Assembly: GCA_947625965.1 (NCBI GenBank)
Contig: CANQQO010000004.1
Coordinates: 1-50,022, forward strand
Length of the DNA stretch: 50,022 nucleotides
Reading direction: 5' to 3'
Origin: an uncultured Oscillospiraceae bacterium
GTDB taxonomy: Bacteria; Bacillota; Clostridia; Oscillospirales; Oscillospiraceae
Part shown: in pieces, positions 1 through 8,760 of the stretch
How positions within the stretch are numbered: position 1 is the first letter of the stretch
How the letters are laid out: the number at the start of each line of letters is the position of its first letter
The notes under the pieces: model-generated
Told to the model about the DNA's origin: nothing
The model's database searches: none
The model's input: only the letters and a program-made list of their open reading frames with translations
Program-made: the position numbers and the translations under genes

Positions 1-213
1 CAGCGGCAGCAGGCCTCCGCCATTGTGGACGCCCGGAAGCTGATCGTGGACGGGGCCGTGGGCATGGTGGAGATGGCTCTGGAGCGGCTGAACGAGCGGA
101 ACACGGTCCAGTTGGATGAGGAGCGGAAGGCCGCCATGGTGTCCAATCTGCTGGTGGTCCTCTGCGGCAACCGGGACGCCCAGCCGGTAGTCAACTCCGG
201 GAGCCTGTATTGA
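1..213 (+). CDS. SPFH/Band-7 family protein, C-terminal fragment (5' truncated by window edge)
   Basis: Open frame from base 1: [30 protein letters not shown]...; resembles SPFH-protein C-termini. Confidence 0.55.
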   Translation, partial: QRQQASAIVDARKLIVDGAVGMVEMALERLNERNTVQLDEERKAAMVSNLLVVLCGNRDAQPVVNSGSLY

Positions 214-392
214 TGGCCGACCAGAAGAAGCAGGTCCCCCTGCGCCTGAGCAAACGGCTTTACGACGACCTTGCCGCCTGGGCCGAGGAGGACTTCCGCT
301 CCCTCAACGGCCAAATCGAGTTTCTGCTCACCGAATGTGTCCGCCGCCGGAAAGGGACAGCGTCCGCCGGCAAGGAGCGCGAAGATCCCTGA
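210..392 (+). CDS. small Arc/ribbon-helix-helix-like protein (60 aa)
   Basis: [31 protein letters not shown] pattern typical of Arc-like DNA-binding domains; overlaps the preceding stop codon. Confidence 0.6.
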   Translation: MMADQKKQVPLRLSKRLYDDLAAWAEEDFRSLNGQIEFLLTECVRRRKGTASAGKEREDP

Positions 393-510
393 AATCGCTG
401 TCCGCCTTTTGGGTCCCCTCTATTTTCCGACGGGTCCGCGCCCCGTCCAAAGGAATGAAACAAAGCTCCCATTGCCGGCTTTTCTCCGGCAATGGGAGGG
501 ATAAGGAGTT

Positions 511-708
511 TTGATGCAGAATTTCATTTTGGAAGCGGCGCTGACGGTTTTACTGACTGTGCCGGCCTATCTCGTCACGATCCTGATCATCGCGGCGGTA
601 CGGGCGCTGATCGCTCTGAGGAAGGGAACAGGCTATGCAAAGCAAGCCTTTCAAAAGACCTTTTGGAATCTGTTTACGGAAATGCTGAATCCTTTGAATT
701 GGTTCTGA
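511..708 (+). CDS. small membrane protein, hypothetical (65 aa)
   Basis: Good RBS (ggagggataagg region) and one hydrophobic segment. Confidence 0.45.
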   Translation: MMQNFILEAALTVLLTVPAYLVTILIIAAVRALIALRKGTGYAKQAFQKTFWNLFTEMLNPLNWF

Positions 709-751
709 CCAACGGGAGGCCCCCAAACAGGGCCTCCCTTATTTTTTGGCC

Positions 752-1183
752 TCATGGCTCCGCCGCCAGGCTCCACTGGGTGTACTGCACGTCCACGGCG
801 CCTTCCCGGACAGACGTGGCCCGGGACAGGAGCAGGATCAGCAGGTCCAAGGCCACGAAGCCGATCAGCACCGCCGCCACGATTCGCCAGACGCGCTTCG
901 CCCGGCGGTTTTTCTCCGCAAGCTGCTCGTTCAGCCTGGCCAGCTCCTCCGCCACATCCCGCCGGGGCGCGTCCTCTGGGAGCTTTTCCCCCAGCAGGGC
1001 GCTGACGGGGACCTCCAGCACCTCCGCCAGACGGCGCAAGGCGTCCGCGTCGGGGACGGAGAGGGCCTTTTCCCATTTGGAGATAGTCTGCCGGACCACG
1101 TGGAGCCGGGCGGCCAGCTCCTCCTGGGAGAGGCCCCGCTGTTTGCGAAGGGCCTTCAAATTTTCACTGAGCATTTCCGCCAC
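752..1183 (-). CDS. XRE-family HTH transcriptional regulator with C-terminal TM segment
   Basis: ENLKALRKQRGLSQEELAARLHVVRQTISKWEKALSVPDADALRRLAEVLEV. Confidence 0.85.
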   Translation of the reverse strand: MAEMLSENLKALRKQRGLSQEELAARLHVVRQTISKWEKALSVPDADALRRLAEVLEVPVSALLGEKLPEDAPRRDVAEELARLNEQLAEKNRRAKRVWRIVAAVLIGFVALDLLILLLSRATSVREGAVDVQYTQWSLAAEP

Positions 1184-1255
1184 TTCCTTTCCGCTCCCAG
1201 TGTATCACAGGAGCGGAAAAAGGGCAAGCAACGCAAAGAAACATCCCCGCAACGG

Positions 1256-2245
1256 CTACCCATTCAGGCTGTCGATCGCCTCCGCCAGGGGCTCCATGGC
1301 CGCCAGGGCCTGGGACAGGGTGTTTCCCGCCCCGCCCACCTCGATGAGCAGGGCCCCGGGACTCAGGTCCTGATTGAACCGCTGGGCGCACAGGTCCAAC
1401 GGCCTGCAAATGCCGGGCCAAAGGCTTTCCAGCGTCGCCTGGAGCTTCACCGCCAGGGCCAGATTTTCCCGCCAGGCGGGGTAGTTCAGCCCTCCGGCGT
1501 CGGAGCCCATCACCAGCATGAGCTGGGCCGCCTGCGTTCCATTTCCCTGGACGGTATGGGCCACCTGATCGCCGTTGGCGTCCTCCGCCGCGTCTCGGTG
1601 GAGGTCCAGCACCAGCCGGATGGTGGGATACTGGGCCAGATACCCTTCGATGGCCTCCCGGGCGTCCTCGTAGGAGCCGTTGTAGGAGGGGTAGTCGTGG
1701 ATGGACCGGTCGTGGATTACCGCCACCCCCCGTTCTTCCAGCAGCTCCGTCAAGCGGTCCCCCACGGAGAGCATATTGTATTGTTCCTCCAGGCTGTGGA
1801 AGTCAGAGGAGGGGGTGTACTCCCGGCCGGGCTCCTCGGTATAGCTCTCGGTGGTGTGGGTGTGGAGGATCAGCACCCTGGGCGCCGGACCTGTCAGGTC
1901 CAGGTCCAGAGGGGAGAGCAGCAGGGCCGCCAGATCCGGGTCCGCCCCGATCTCGTCCTTGATCTCCACCTTTTCCGCGTCCTGGGCGGAGAACACCGGC
2001 GCGGCCCTGGAGGGGGCGGCGGTCGTGGCCGCCGGCGTGGGCGTGGGTACGGTGGCCGTGGCGGTGGGGATCTCAGCGGGGCGGACCACTCTCCCCGTCT
2101 CCAAGTAGGTCACCAGGGACAGCACCTCCGGCCTGGCCAGCGCCAGGGTCAGGGGGGAGAAAAACCCCGTGGCCGCCAGCCGCAGGACCACAGCGCAGAC
2201 AATGATCGCCGCCCCCAGCCGCAGGCTTCTCCGCTCCTGATCCAC
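1256..2245 (-). CDS. spoIIP: stage II sporulation protein P
   Basis: VLILHTHTTESYTEE motif, N-terminal TM and SpoIIP-like core; GTG start with GGGAGGAGG RBS. Confidence 0.85.
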   Translation of the reverse strand: MDQERRSLRLGAAIIVCAVVLRLAATGFFSPLTLALARPEVLSLVTYLETGRVVRPAEIPTATATVPTPTPAATTAAPSRAAPVFSAQDAEKVEIKDEIGADPDLAALLLSPLDLDLTGPAPRVLILHTHTTESYTEEPGREYTPSSDFHSLEEQYNMLSVGDRLTELLEERGVAVIHDRSIHDYPSYNGSYEDAREAIEGYLAQYPTIRLVLDLHRDAAEDANGDQVAHTVQGNGTQAAQLMLVMGSDAGGLNYPAWRENLALAVKLQATLESLWPGICRPLDLCAQRFNQDLSPGALLIEVGGAGNTLSQALAAMEPLAEAIDSLNG

Positions 2246-2732
2246 CGGTATCCTCCTCCCTTCGCTCCCGCCAGGCCGCCCTGGGCGTCTCCCGGAGCCG
2301 GCGGAAAAACGTCCGCAGCTCCCCGGCGCACTCCTCCGCCAGCACGCCCCCCTCCACCGCCGGGCGGTGGTTGAAGGGAAGCTCGAATAAATTGCACACC
2401 GACCCGCAGGCCCCGTTCTTGGGGTCCGCCGCGCCGTATATCACCCGGGGGATCCGGGCGTTGATGATGGCCCCGGCGCACATGGGGCAGGGCTCCAATG
2501 TCACGTACAGGGCACACTCCCACAGCCGCCAGCCCCCCAGGGCATGGCAGGCCTGGGAAATGGCCTCGATCTCCGCGTGGCCCAGGGCGGTCCGGCCCGT
2601 TTCCCGCCGGTTCCGGCCCCGGCCCACGACATTTCCCTGGCAGACCACCACGCAGCCCACGGGGACCTCCCCGTCCCGGGCCGCCTCCCTGGCCAGAGCC
2701 AGGGCTTGTCTCATATACTCCCGATCCTCCAT
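2073..2732 (-). CDS. tadA: tRNA-specific adenosine deaminase (C-terminal tail overlaps spoIIP)
   Basis: GHAEIEAI...TLEPCPMCAGAIINARIPRVIYGA deaminase Zn motifs. Confidence 0.85.
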   Translation of the reverse strand: MEDREYMRQALALAREAARDGEVPVGCVVVCQGNVVGRGRNRRETGRTALGHAEIEAISQACHALGGWRLWECALYVTLEPCPMCAGAIINARIPRVIYGAADPKNGACGSVCNLFELPFNHRPAVEGGVLAEECAGELRTFFRRLRETPRAAWRERREEDTGGSGAEKPAAGGGDHCLRCGPAAGGHGVFLPPDPGAGQAGGAVPGDLLGDGESGPPR

Positions 2733-2849
2733 GGCGCGCGCCTCCTTTGGGTATCATCATACCCCAAGACGGCCTGTCCGTCAAGGCGTCCCGGCGATCC
2801 TTCCCAAAAAAGCGGCCCTTCGCGCAGTCTGTTTTCCGTGGATCTCGGG

Positions 2850-3188
2850 TCATTCTATCAGCATGGCAGCCAGCAGTACCGCCAGCTCCTGCCGGGTCAG
2901 GGCCTCGGCCCCCCGGTCCGCCGCCAGCCGGCGGGCGGCCCGAAGCCTGTCCGCCACCAGCTTTTCCAGCAGATCGTCCTCCGCAGGTTCCCGGGTCCTG
3001 CCGGTGAGCAGGAAGTCCACCGACACCCCCAGCGCCCCCGCCATTTCCACCAGCGTATCCGCCGACGGCTCCCGCCGTCCCTGTTCATACATTCCCACCG
3101 CGCTGGGGCTGAGCTTCAGCCGCCGGGCCAGCTCCGCCTGACTCATACCGGCTTGCCGCCGCAAGGCCGCGATCCGGGGACCAAGCAT
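2850..3188 (-). CDS. XRE-family HTH transcriptional regulator
   Basis: MLGPRIAALRRQAGMSQAELARRLKLSPSAVGMYEQGRREPSADTLVEMAGALGVSVDFLL; RBS aaaggaggtg upstream of ATG at 3188. Confidence 0.85.
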   Translation of the reverse strand: MLGPRIAALRRQAGMSQAELARRLKLSPSAVGMYEQGRREPSADTLVEMAGALGVSVDFLLTGRTREPAEDDLLEKLVADRLRAARRLAADRGAEALTRQELAVLLAAMLIE

Positions 3189-3342
3189 AAGCGGCACCTC
3201 CTTTTCCGAAATCACCATTCGATTGTCAATAGAATAGCACAAACCGGCGGCAAAATGTGGTGGAATTTGGGCCCCTACACACTTCGCGGGGAAAATGTCC
3301 CGCCCCCGACGGGAACCGCCGCCCTTCGACGCTCTGCGTCCC

Positions 3343-3371
3343 TTGACAAACCACGGTCCGTGTAGTATACT
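3343..3371 (+). promoter_or_regulatory. consensus sigma-A promoter with palindrome GTAGTATACTAC over the -10 box
   Basis: TTGACA - 17 bp - TATACT; perfect 12-bp palindrome at 3362-3373. Confidence 0.7.
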
Positions 3372-3634
3372 ACCCCTGGAAATAGATGGCGCAGAAACAA
3401 AATAAGGGCAACGCCGCATCGTTTTGATGGCGCGATCACGCTGTCGGATTTTTCGTCAGGCGAACCAAAAACCCAGGGGATCCTCCGTGTATTCCCGAGG
3501 GTTTGGGGAAGTGTGGCGGGAAAGCTGCAAGTAGGCGCCCCATCAAGGCGACCGCCGCAAATCGTTCGGCGCTGCCCAAGATATTCTAATTCGGCTCTTT
3601 TCTCCGGGGCAAACCGTAATACTCTCTGGAGAGG

Positions 3635-3781
3635 ATGCTGGAAATGCAAACGACCATCGAACAAACTCTGTACCCCGACCCTCAGGCCCAGACCGCGGCG
3701 GGTTTCTGCCCGATCTGCGGCGGCGAGGTCTACGCCCCGGGTATGTACTGTGCCCGCTGCGAAAGGGGGGCGGCCCGATGA
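3635..3781 (+). CDS. 48-aa zinc-ribbon-like protein
   Basis: MLEMQTTIEQTLYPDPQAQTAAGFCPICGGEVYAPGMYCARCERGAAR; two CxxC pairs; ATGA overlap with next ORF. Confidence 0.5.
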   Translation: MLEMQTTIEQTLYPDPQAQTAAGFCPICGGEVYAPGMYCARCERGAAR

Positions 3782-4011
3782 CCCTTCTGGAGATCAGCGA
3801 GGGCTATCATGCCGCCGCCGTGCCGCTGCGCGCCCGGCTCAAGACGCTCCGGGCGGAGCTCGGCCGCGAAACGGACCCGGAAGCGGCCTGGCGCCTGCGC
3901 CGCCGCATCGCGGAGCTGACCCCCATGCTCACGCAGATGAACGAACTGCGGGAGCTCACCGCCCATTACTATGAGAGGGGGTACTACCGCAGTGAAAAAT
4001 ATACGCTATGA
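3778..4011 (+). CDS. hypothetical helical protein (77 aa), phage/mobile-element style
   Basis: Translationally coupled ORF between the zinc-ribbon and sigma-like ORFs. Confidence 0.5.
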   Translation: MTLLEISEGYHAAAVPLRARLKTLRAELGRETDPEAAWRLRRRIAELTPMLTQMNELRELTAHYYERGYYRSEKYTL

Positions 4012-4234
4012 CGGATACCTTGGTCCCCGGCTGCCCCAATCGGTGCAGTTGAAGCGGGTCCAGCGGGTGATCCGGGAGGAGCTGTCCGAGCTTCAACGAC
4101 AAACTCTCATTGCCTACTATTTCCAGGAGCGGACCATTCCTCAGATCGCCCGGGACCGTGGCGTGAACAAAAGCACCGTCAGCCGTACCCTCCGCCGGGC
4201 GGAGGAGAGGCTCCGGCGCTATCTGAAATACTAG
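3971..4234 (+). CDS. sigma-70 region 4-like HTH protein
   Basis: LSELQRQTLIAYYFQERTIPQIARDRGVNKSTVSRTLRRAEERLRRYLKY; GTG at 3992 may be the real start. Confidence 0.7.
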   Translation: MRGGTTAVKNIRYDGYLGPRLPQSVQLKRVQRVIREELSELQRQTLIAYYFQERTIPQIARDRGVNKSTVSRTLRRAEERLRRYLKY

Positions 4235-4235
4235 A

Positions 4236-4285
4236 AAAAATAAAACCGGGCAGCGCGGCTCCACACCGCGGCCCGGTTTCTTTTT
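4236..4285 (+). terminator. intrinsic terminator (possibly bidirectional)
   Basis: AAACCGGGC...GCCCGGTTT hairpin flanked by A- and T-runs. Confidence 0.7.
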
Positions 4286-4291
4286 GGCCGT

Positions 4292-4555
4292 TCACGGCAA
4301 AGCGGGGACGTCGGCCTCGAATGCCTCCCGCAGCTCCGCCAGGAAGGCCGTCGGGTCGTCGCAGAAATAAATTAAAAACAGCGCCAGAGTCACCGCGCTG
4401 CAGGACGTTTTTCCGTGGTCCAGGTCCACATAGGTCCTGGTCGCCATCGCCAGCCGATGGGCCATGCTCTCCTGGCTGTACCCCAGCTTTTCCCTGGTCC
4501 TGGCCAGCTTGTTGCAGAAAAAGGCTTTTAAGATTTTTTTGTATCGTTCTCTCAC
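4292..4555 (-). CDS. XRE-like HTH protein (87 aa)
   Basis: LARTREKLGYSQESMAHRLAMATRTYVDLDHGKTS. Confidence 0.6.
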   Translation of the reverse strand: MRERYKKILKAFFCNKLARTREKLGYSQESMAHRLAMATRTYVDLDHGKTSCSAVTLALFLIYFCDDPTAFLAELREAFEADVPALP

Positions 4556-4712
4556 GGTTTCCTTCCCCTTCTGTCACATTTTGACACGATTTTATCAGAC
4601 ATAGGAGGTAAAAACCATGAGATATATCTCAGGATTTTGAAATATTTTCCGTCCCTCTCTGATTTTTCTTGCAGGGATCAGAGAGGGGCCTTTTTATTTC
4701 TCGCGGAGCAAA

Positions 4713-5498
4713 TCAATGAATGTCTTTTTTACTGTATCGCCAATATGCCGCCGCAATACCGACGCAGGCAAACAGTATCCCGACTGCGATATATCCTGCA
4801 TTCAGCCTTCCTTCCGCTATGATATCCGCACCTTCGCAATATCCAAAGGGGGTGATGTACTTCAAAAACTTCCCATGATCTGTCATATTGGCGATCAGAT
4901 TCAGAAAGTACATCATTGCCGATAAGCCTATACCAATGCCAATGCCGCTGCGGCGCAGGAATGCGGATATGCCAAAGCAGGCCCCCGCTGATTCAAGCTG
5001 GAGCAGAAAATAAGCTCCGTGCAGCAGCATGACCTCTTTCCAGGGAATGTCCTCTCCGATTAGCCGCATCGACAGCAGGGAGAACGCAAGGATCATCAGA
5101 TCCATCACGGTGATCTGTATCAGCAATGCCGCCAGCTTTTCAGTGACAACACGTGCTCTGGAAACGGGATGGGTCAGAAGAAACTCCGCAGTCTTCTCTC
5201 TTTCCTCTTTTGAAAGAATGGAAGCACCGGCAAGCGAGGCAAAAAACGCGCCGCCAAGTCCGAGAATATTGCCGCACTCAACGGCATAAAATCCGATCAG
5301 CGTACCAATATTCAGCCGATCCATGCCGAAAGCGGCCGTAAAGCTGCCCATAGAGGCGAACAATTCACCCATTGCGTCCATATCTCCCCGCATCTCGGGG
5401 AATAGGAAGATACAGATCATGAGCAAAAACGAAATTGCCGCCGTCCAGATCAGGAAAGCCGTTTTGCCCTGACGCAGTTCATGTTTTACAATCGTCAT
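4713..5498 (-). CDS. ABC transporter permease (ABC-2 type)
   Basis: Multiple TM segments; overlaps the ATPase gene stop codon by 4 bp. Confidence 0.8.
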   Translation of the reverse strand: MTIVKHELRQGKTAFLIWTAAISFLLMICIFLFPEMRGDMDAMGELFASMGSFTAAFGMDRLNIGTLIGFYAVECGNILGLGGAFFASLAGASILSKEEREKTAEFLLTHPVSRARVVTEKLAALLIQITVMDLMILAFSLLSMRLIGEDIPWKEVMLLHGAYFLLQLESAGACFGISAFLRRSGIGIGIGLSAMMYFLNLIANMTDHGKFLKYITPFGYCEGADIIAEGRLNAGYIAVGILFACVGIAAAYWRYSKKDIH

Positions 5499-6376
5499 AT
5501 CCCGCCGCCCCCTCTCTCGTAATAGTGGAGGAAGACCTCTTCTAACTCCGGCTCAGTGACGGTGATGTCCTGGATGTCACCCTTTGAAAGTGTCTGCAAC
5601 AGAGCATTCATATTCCCGTTGTACAGAAAATCAACGCTCCCCGGTGTACTGTGGGGATCTTTCACACCGGCAAGGGAGCCGAAGTCAACGAACCCGCAAA
5701 TGCTGACCCGTTTGGCCCCCGTTCTCGAAAGCTCCGCAATACTTCCCTTGGCGATGATCGTTCCGTCTTTGATCATGGCGGCATTTGTACAGTTGTGCTG
5801 GATCTCTGATAAAATATGGCTTGATAAAAAGATGGTCGTTCCTTCTTGATTCCGCTCTCTGAGTATCTCAAAGAACTCCCTTTGCATCAGTGGATCAAGC
5901 CCGCTTGTAGGTTCGTCAAGAATGAGCAGCTCAGGTTCATGCTGCAAGGCGCAGACAATGGCGGTTTTCTTGCGATTTCCAAAAGAAAGCTCCTCCGCCT
6001 TTCGCGTCGTGTCCAACCGAAGCCTCTCACATAGCAGGCGGCTCGTTTTCCCACAATCGCGCCTCCGCAAATCGGCGGACAGCTTCAAGATATCCTTTAC
6101 CCGCATACCCGGATAGAAAGAAACTTCTGAGGGCAAGTACCCCACCCGAGCCAAAATCTTCTCCCGCTCCTTTATCGTGTCCAACCCCAATATTTGCGCC
6201 TTGCCTCCGCTGGGCCGGATAAGCCCCAGCAGCGTGCGGATCGTGGTGGACTTGCCCGCGCCGTTGGGACCGATGAAGCCGAAGAAATCGCCCTGCCGGA
6301 CAGTCAGATCGATATGTTCAATGCCCCGCCTTTTACCGTAATATTTTGTCAGGCTGTCTGTTCTGATGGCATCCAC
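5495..6376 (-). CDS. ABC transporter ATP-binding protein
   Basis: GPNGAGKST Walker A, ELSFGNRKK signature region, LLILDEPTSGLD Walker B; GTG start inferred just after the TetR stop. Confidence 0.9.
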   Translation of the reverse strand: MDAIRTDSLTKYYGKRRGIEHIDLTVRQGDFFGFIGPNGAGKSTTIRTLLGLIRPSGGKAQILGLDTIKEREKILARVGYLPSEVSFYPGMRVKDILKLSADLRRRDCGKTSRLLCERLRLDTTRKAEELSFGNRKKTAIVCALQHEPELLILDEPTSGLDPLMQREFFEILRERNQEGTTIFLSSHILSEIQHNCTNAAMIKDGTIIAKGSIAELSRTGAKRVSICGFVDFGSLAGVKDPHSTPGSVDFLYNGNMNALLQTLSKGDIQDITVTEPELEEVFLHYYERGGGGI

Positions 6377-6381
6377 ATTCC

Positions 6382-6993
6382 TTACTCCTTCCGCAGATAA
6401 ATGTTTTTCCAAAATTCCAAGAGCTTCGTAAAATCCTTCTCCATCTGCTTCATGTCGACATCCCCACGCTGCACCATTTCCCAAAGGTATCCCTCCGAGG
6501 CCCAGTACATTTCCCGGTACATCATGGAGATATCCAGCCCGGGGATAAACTGCTCCGGATTGAGATTTAATCGGACTTTATCCGCTTTGAAGTTAAAATA
6601 TCTGTGATAACTCTCCTGAATAGCCGCGCTTATTTCCGCATCTTTTTCATAGAATGCCCTGATCGTAAAATTCGCCATATCGGGATACCGGCGAATGATC
6701 TCCATCTTTGCCCGCATCCCCCGCTCCATGCTTTCAAAAAGCTCCCTCTGCTCGTAGCACCCATACCGCGTCAAAACCGCTATGGTCAACTCGGCGCATT
6801 TGTCCCAAAGGAAGAGATACAGCTCTTTCTTATTCCGAAAGTAGTGGAAAAGCAGCGATTTGCTGATACCCGCCTCCGCCGCGATTTCACTCATGGGGCT
6901 GTTTTTATAGGAATTTTGTGAAAACACGCGGTAACCCGCATTGATGATCGCCTGCCGCTTTTCCTGCGGCAGGGAAAAGAACTTTTCGTTCAT
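6382..6993 (-). CDS. TetR/AcrR family transcriptional regulator
   Basis: AIINAGYRVFSQNSYKNSPMSEIAAEAGISKSLLFHYFRNKKELY. Confidence 0.9.
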   Translation of the reverse strand: MNEKFFSLPQEKRQAIINAGYRVFSQNSYKNSPMSEIAAEAGISKSLLFHYFRNKKELYLFLWDKCAELTIAVLTRYGCYEQRELFESMERGMRAKMEIIRRYPDMANFTIRAFYEKDAEISAAIQESYHRYFNFKADKVRLNLNPEQFIPGLDISMMYREMYWASEGYLWEMVQRGDVDMKQMEKDFTKLLEFWKNIYLRKE

Positions 6994-7382
6994 GACCCAC
7001 CTCCGTTGACCCTTCGGTCAAGCAAATTGTATATCCGTTGACCGATTTTGAGAAGACCCATACAAAAGAATTTCGAAAAAGCAGGCGTTGTTGTATAGAT
7101 AGCCTCCGTCTCCCGGAGCGCCCGCTCGTCCCGGGCAATATAGAGTTCGATAATCGCCTCGTCCTCCACGCCTTCACCTCCTGTTCCTTTCAGGGCCCTT
7201 CACCCTATAAGTACCCTTTTCTCCCTCCCCGGTTGCGGAAAAGGGAGAAAAAAAGTAATTTTCATCAAAGCCTTTTTAGAAATGAAATGGCGACTTGACT
7301 GGGAACACAAAATCGAATTGGGACGATCAAAAAACGCCGCAGAACTGCGCGTTCCACGGCTTTGTGCTGCCCATTTACAAAT

Positions 7383-7418
7383 AAAAGCCTCGATTTTGTT
7401 CTTAAAATCGAGGCTTTT
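7383..7418 (-). terminator. intrinsic terminator downstream of tRNA-Val
   Basis: AAAAGCCTCGATTTT / AAAATCGAGGCTTTT inverted repeat. Confidence 0.75.
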
Positions 7419-7419
7419 G

Positions 7420-7495
7420 TGGTGGACGATAACGGACTCGAACCGCTGACCCTTCGCACGTCAAGCGAATGCTCTACCAGCTGAGCTAATCGTCC
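7420..7495 (-). tRNA. tRNA-Val (GAC), CCA encoded
   Basis: Cloverleaf on minus strand: GGACGATTAGCTCAGCTGGTAGAGCATTCGCTTGACGTGCGAAGGGTCAGCGGTTCGAGTCCGTTATCGTCCACCA. Confidence 0.95.
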
Positions 7496-7533
7496 GGGAG
7501 CAGTTGCTATTATACGGCACGGTTTGCGATTTG

Positions 7534-8478
7534 TCAAGGGTTTTTTCCAGATTCCTGGGGGGAAATCACCGTGTATTCTCCGCCGGACAGGGCCGCGCCG
7601 GGAGTGGCGTAGACGCTCCCGTCTGTCAGGAGGAACACCGCCTCAAAATCCCGGCTCTCCCGCCAGAGATCCGCCCCGGCTTCCAGGCCCAGGACAAACA
7701 GGGCCGTGGACAGGGCGTCAGCCGTCATGCCGTCGGCGCAGATCACCGTCACCGAGGCCACGCCGCTGTCCGCCGGACAGCCGGTCTTCGGGTCCATGAT
7801 GTGGTGATAGCGGACCCCGTCCACTTCAAAATAGCGCTGGTAGTCCCCGGAGGTCACCACCGCCATGGCGCCCGTCACCTGGACCGTCAGCTCCCGGCCC
7901 TGGTCCCGGGGGTCCTGAAGGGCGACGACCCAGGGCTCGCCCTCCGGCTTGCTGCCGTAGGTCTGGACGTTGCCGCCCAGATTCAGCACTGCCCGGTCCA
8001 CGTCCAGCCCGGACAGAAGCGATACCAGCTTTTCTCCTGCGTAGCCCTTGATGACCCCGCCCAGGTCGTATTTTTTCACCGCCAGGGCGGAGGCGATCTC
8101 CGCTTGGCTGGGGACCCGGTAGTCCCCCGAGAAGAAGCCCCAAGCCTCCGTCACGGCGTAGAGCTGGGGATCGAAGGCGCCGCCGGTCCGCGCTTTCAGG
8201 GCCAGGGCCCGGTCCAGGACCGACTGGACCTCCTCGGAGACCGGCTCCCCCGCCTCCAGGGCGGCCAGGGCCGAGGCCGGCGAGGAGGCGTTCCAGGTCC
8301 GGTCCAGATCCAGAAGCGCCTCCTCCAGGACCTGGGCGGCCTTTTCCGCTTCCCGGCCCCAGATCCGCAGGTCCATCACCGTGTCCATACAGAAAACCGT
8401 CTTCTCCGCCGGCGACTGGGGGGCGCAGCCGGTCAGCAGCGCCGCCAGAAGGAGCAGCGCCAGAATCCTCTTTTTCAT
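7534..8478 (-). CDS. apbE: FAD:protein FMN transferase (ApbE), lipoprotein
   Basis: LLTGC lipobox; MDTVMDLRIWG, DLGGVIKGYA, NLGGNVQTYG, YHHIMDPKTGCPAD, SGDYQRYFEVDG. Confidence 0.92.
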   Translation of the reverse strand: MKKRILALLLLAALLTGCAPQSPAEKTVFCMDTVMDLRIWGREAEKAAQVLEEALLDLDRTWNASSPASALAALEAGEPVSEEVQSVLDRALALKARTGGAFDPQLYAVTEAWGFFSGDYRVPSQAEIASALAVKKYDLGGVIKGYAGEKLVSLLSGLDVDRAVLNLGGNVQTYGSKPEGEPWVVALQDPRDQGRELTVQVTGAMAVVTSGDYQRYFEVDGVRYHHIMDPKTGCPADSGVASVTVICADGMTADALSTALFVLGLEAGADLWRESRDFEAVFLLTDGSVYATPGAALSGGEYTVISPQESGKNP

Positions 8479-8525
8479 CCTTCCCTCCCAACAGACGGAC
8501 GGCCAGGCAAAGCGCCTGGCTGTGT

Positions 8526-8760
8526 AAGGCTGTCAAAAACGAAAGTTTTTGACAGCCTTCCAAATGGAACCCGCTTCGCTGGGCTTCCATTTGGAGGGGA
8601 TTGCAGGCTGAACCGCGCACTCGCCGGGGGCCTTGCCCCCGACTCGCACACTCTCAGCCTGATAGGTATTTTTTGCCAGGTACACGCCCTGGCAAAAAAT
8701 GATTGAAATGGATTTGCCGTCTGCGGACGGCAAACTCTGCGAGGCTTTTTGACAAGCTGG
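8526..8760 (+). mobile_element. Family-1 MITE-like multi-hairpin repeat, copy A
   Basis: ggctgtcaaaaacgaaagtttttgacagcc...tttttgacaagctgg; flanked by 28-bp duplication of GACGGCCAGGCRAAGCGCCTGGCYGTGT at 8498-8525 and 8761-8788. Confidence 0.8.

Noticed and set aside
746-2374. Long plus-strand ORF opposite spoIIP/tadA, and similar long shadow ORFs (8749-11286, 25134-27542, 28858-30351, 40256-42802)
   Set aside because: Antisense shadow ORFs from high GC3 codon bias; Gly/Arg/Pro/Val-rich products without domain signatures, opposite clear genes.
6373-6484. Upstream start at 6484 for the ABC ATPase
   Set aside because: Would overlap the TetR gene by about 100 bp; homology-like sequence begins at VDAIRTDSLTKYYG just after the TetR stop.
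8533-8733. Conserved peptide LPSADGK-ISIIFCQGVYLAKNT...PAIPSKW-PSEAGPIW read through Family-1 copies
   Set aside because: The peptide recurs only because the DNA is repeated; no consistent start/RBS, and the sequence folds into hairpins. Frame retention between copies A and C (51-bp difference) could be chance; worth revisiting only with many copies.
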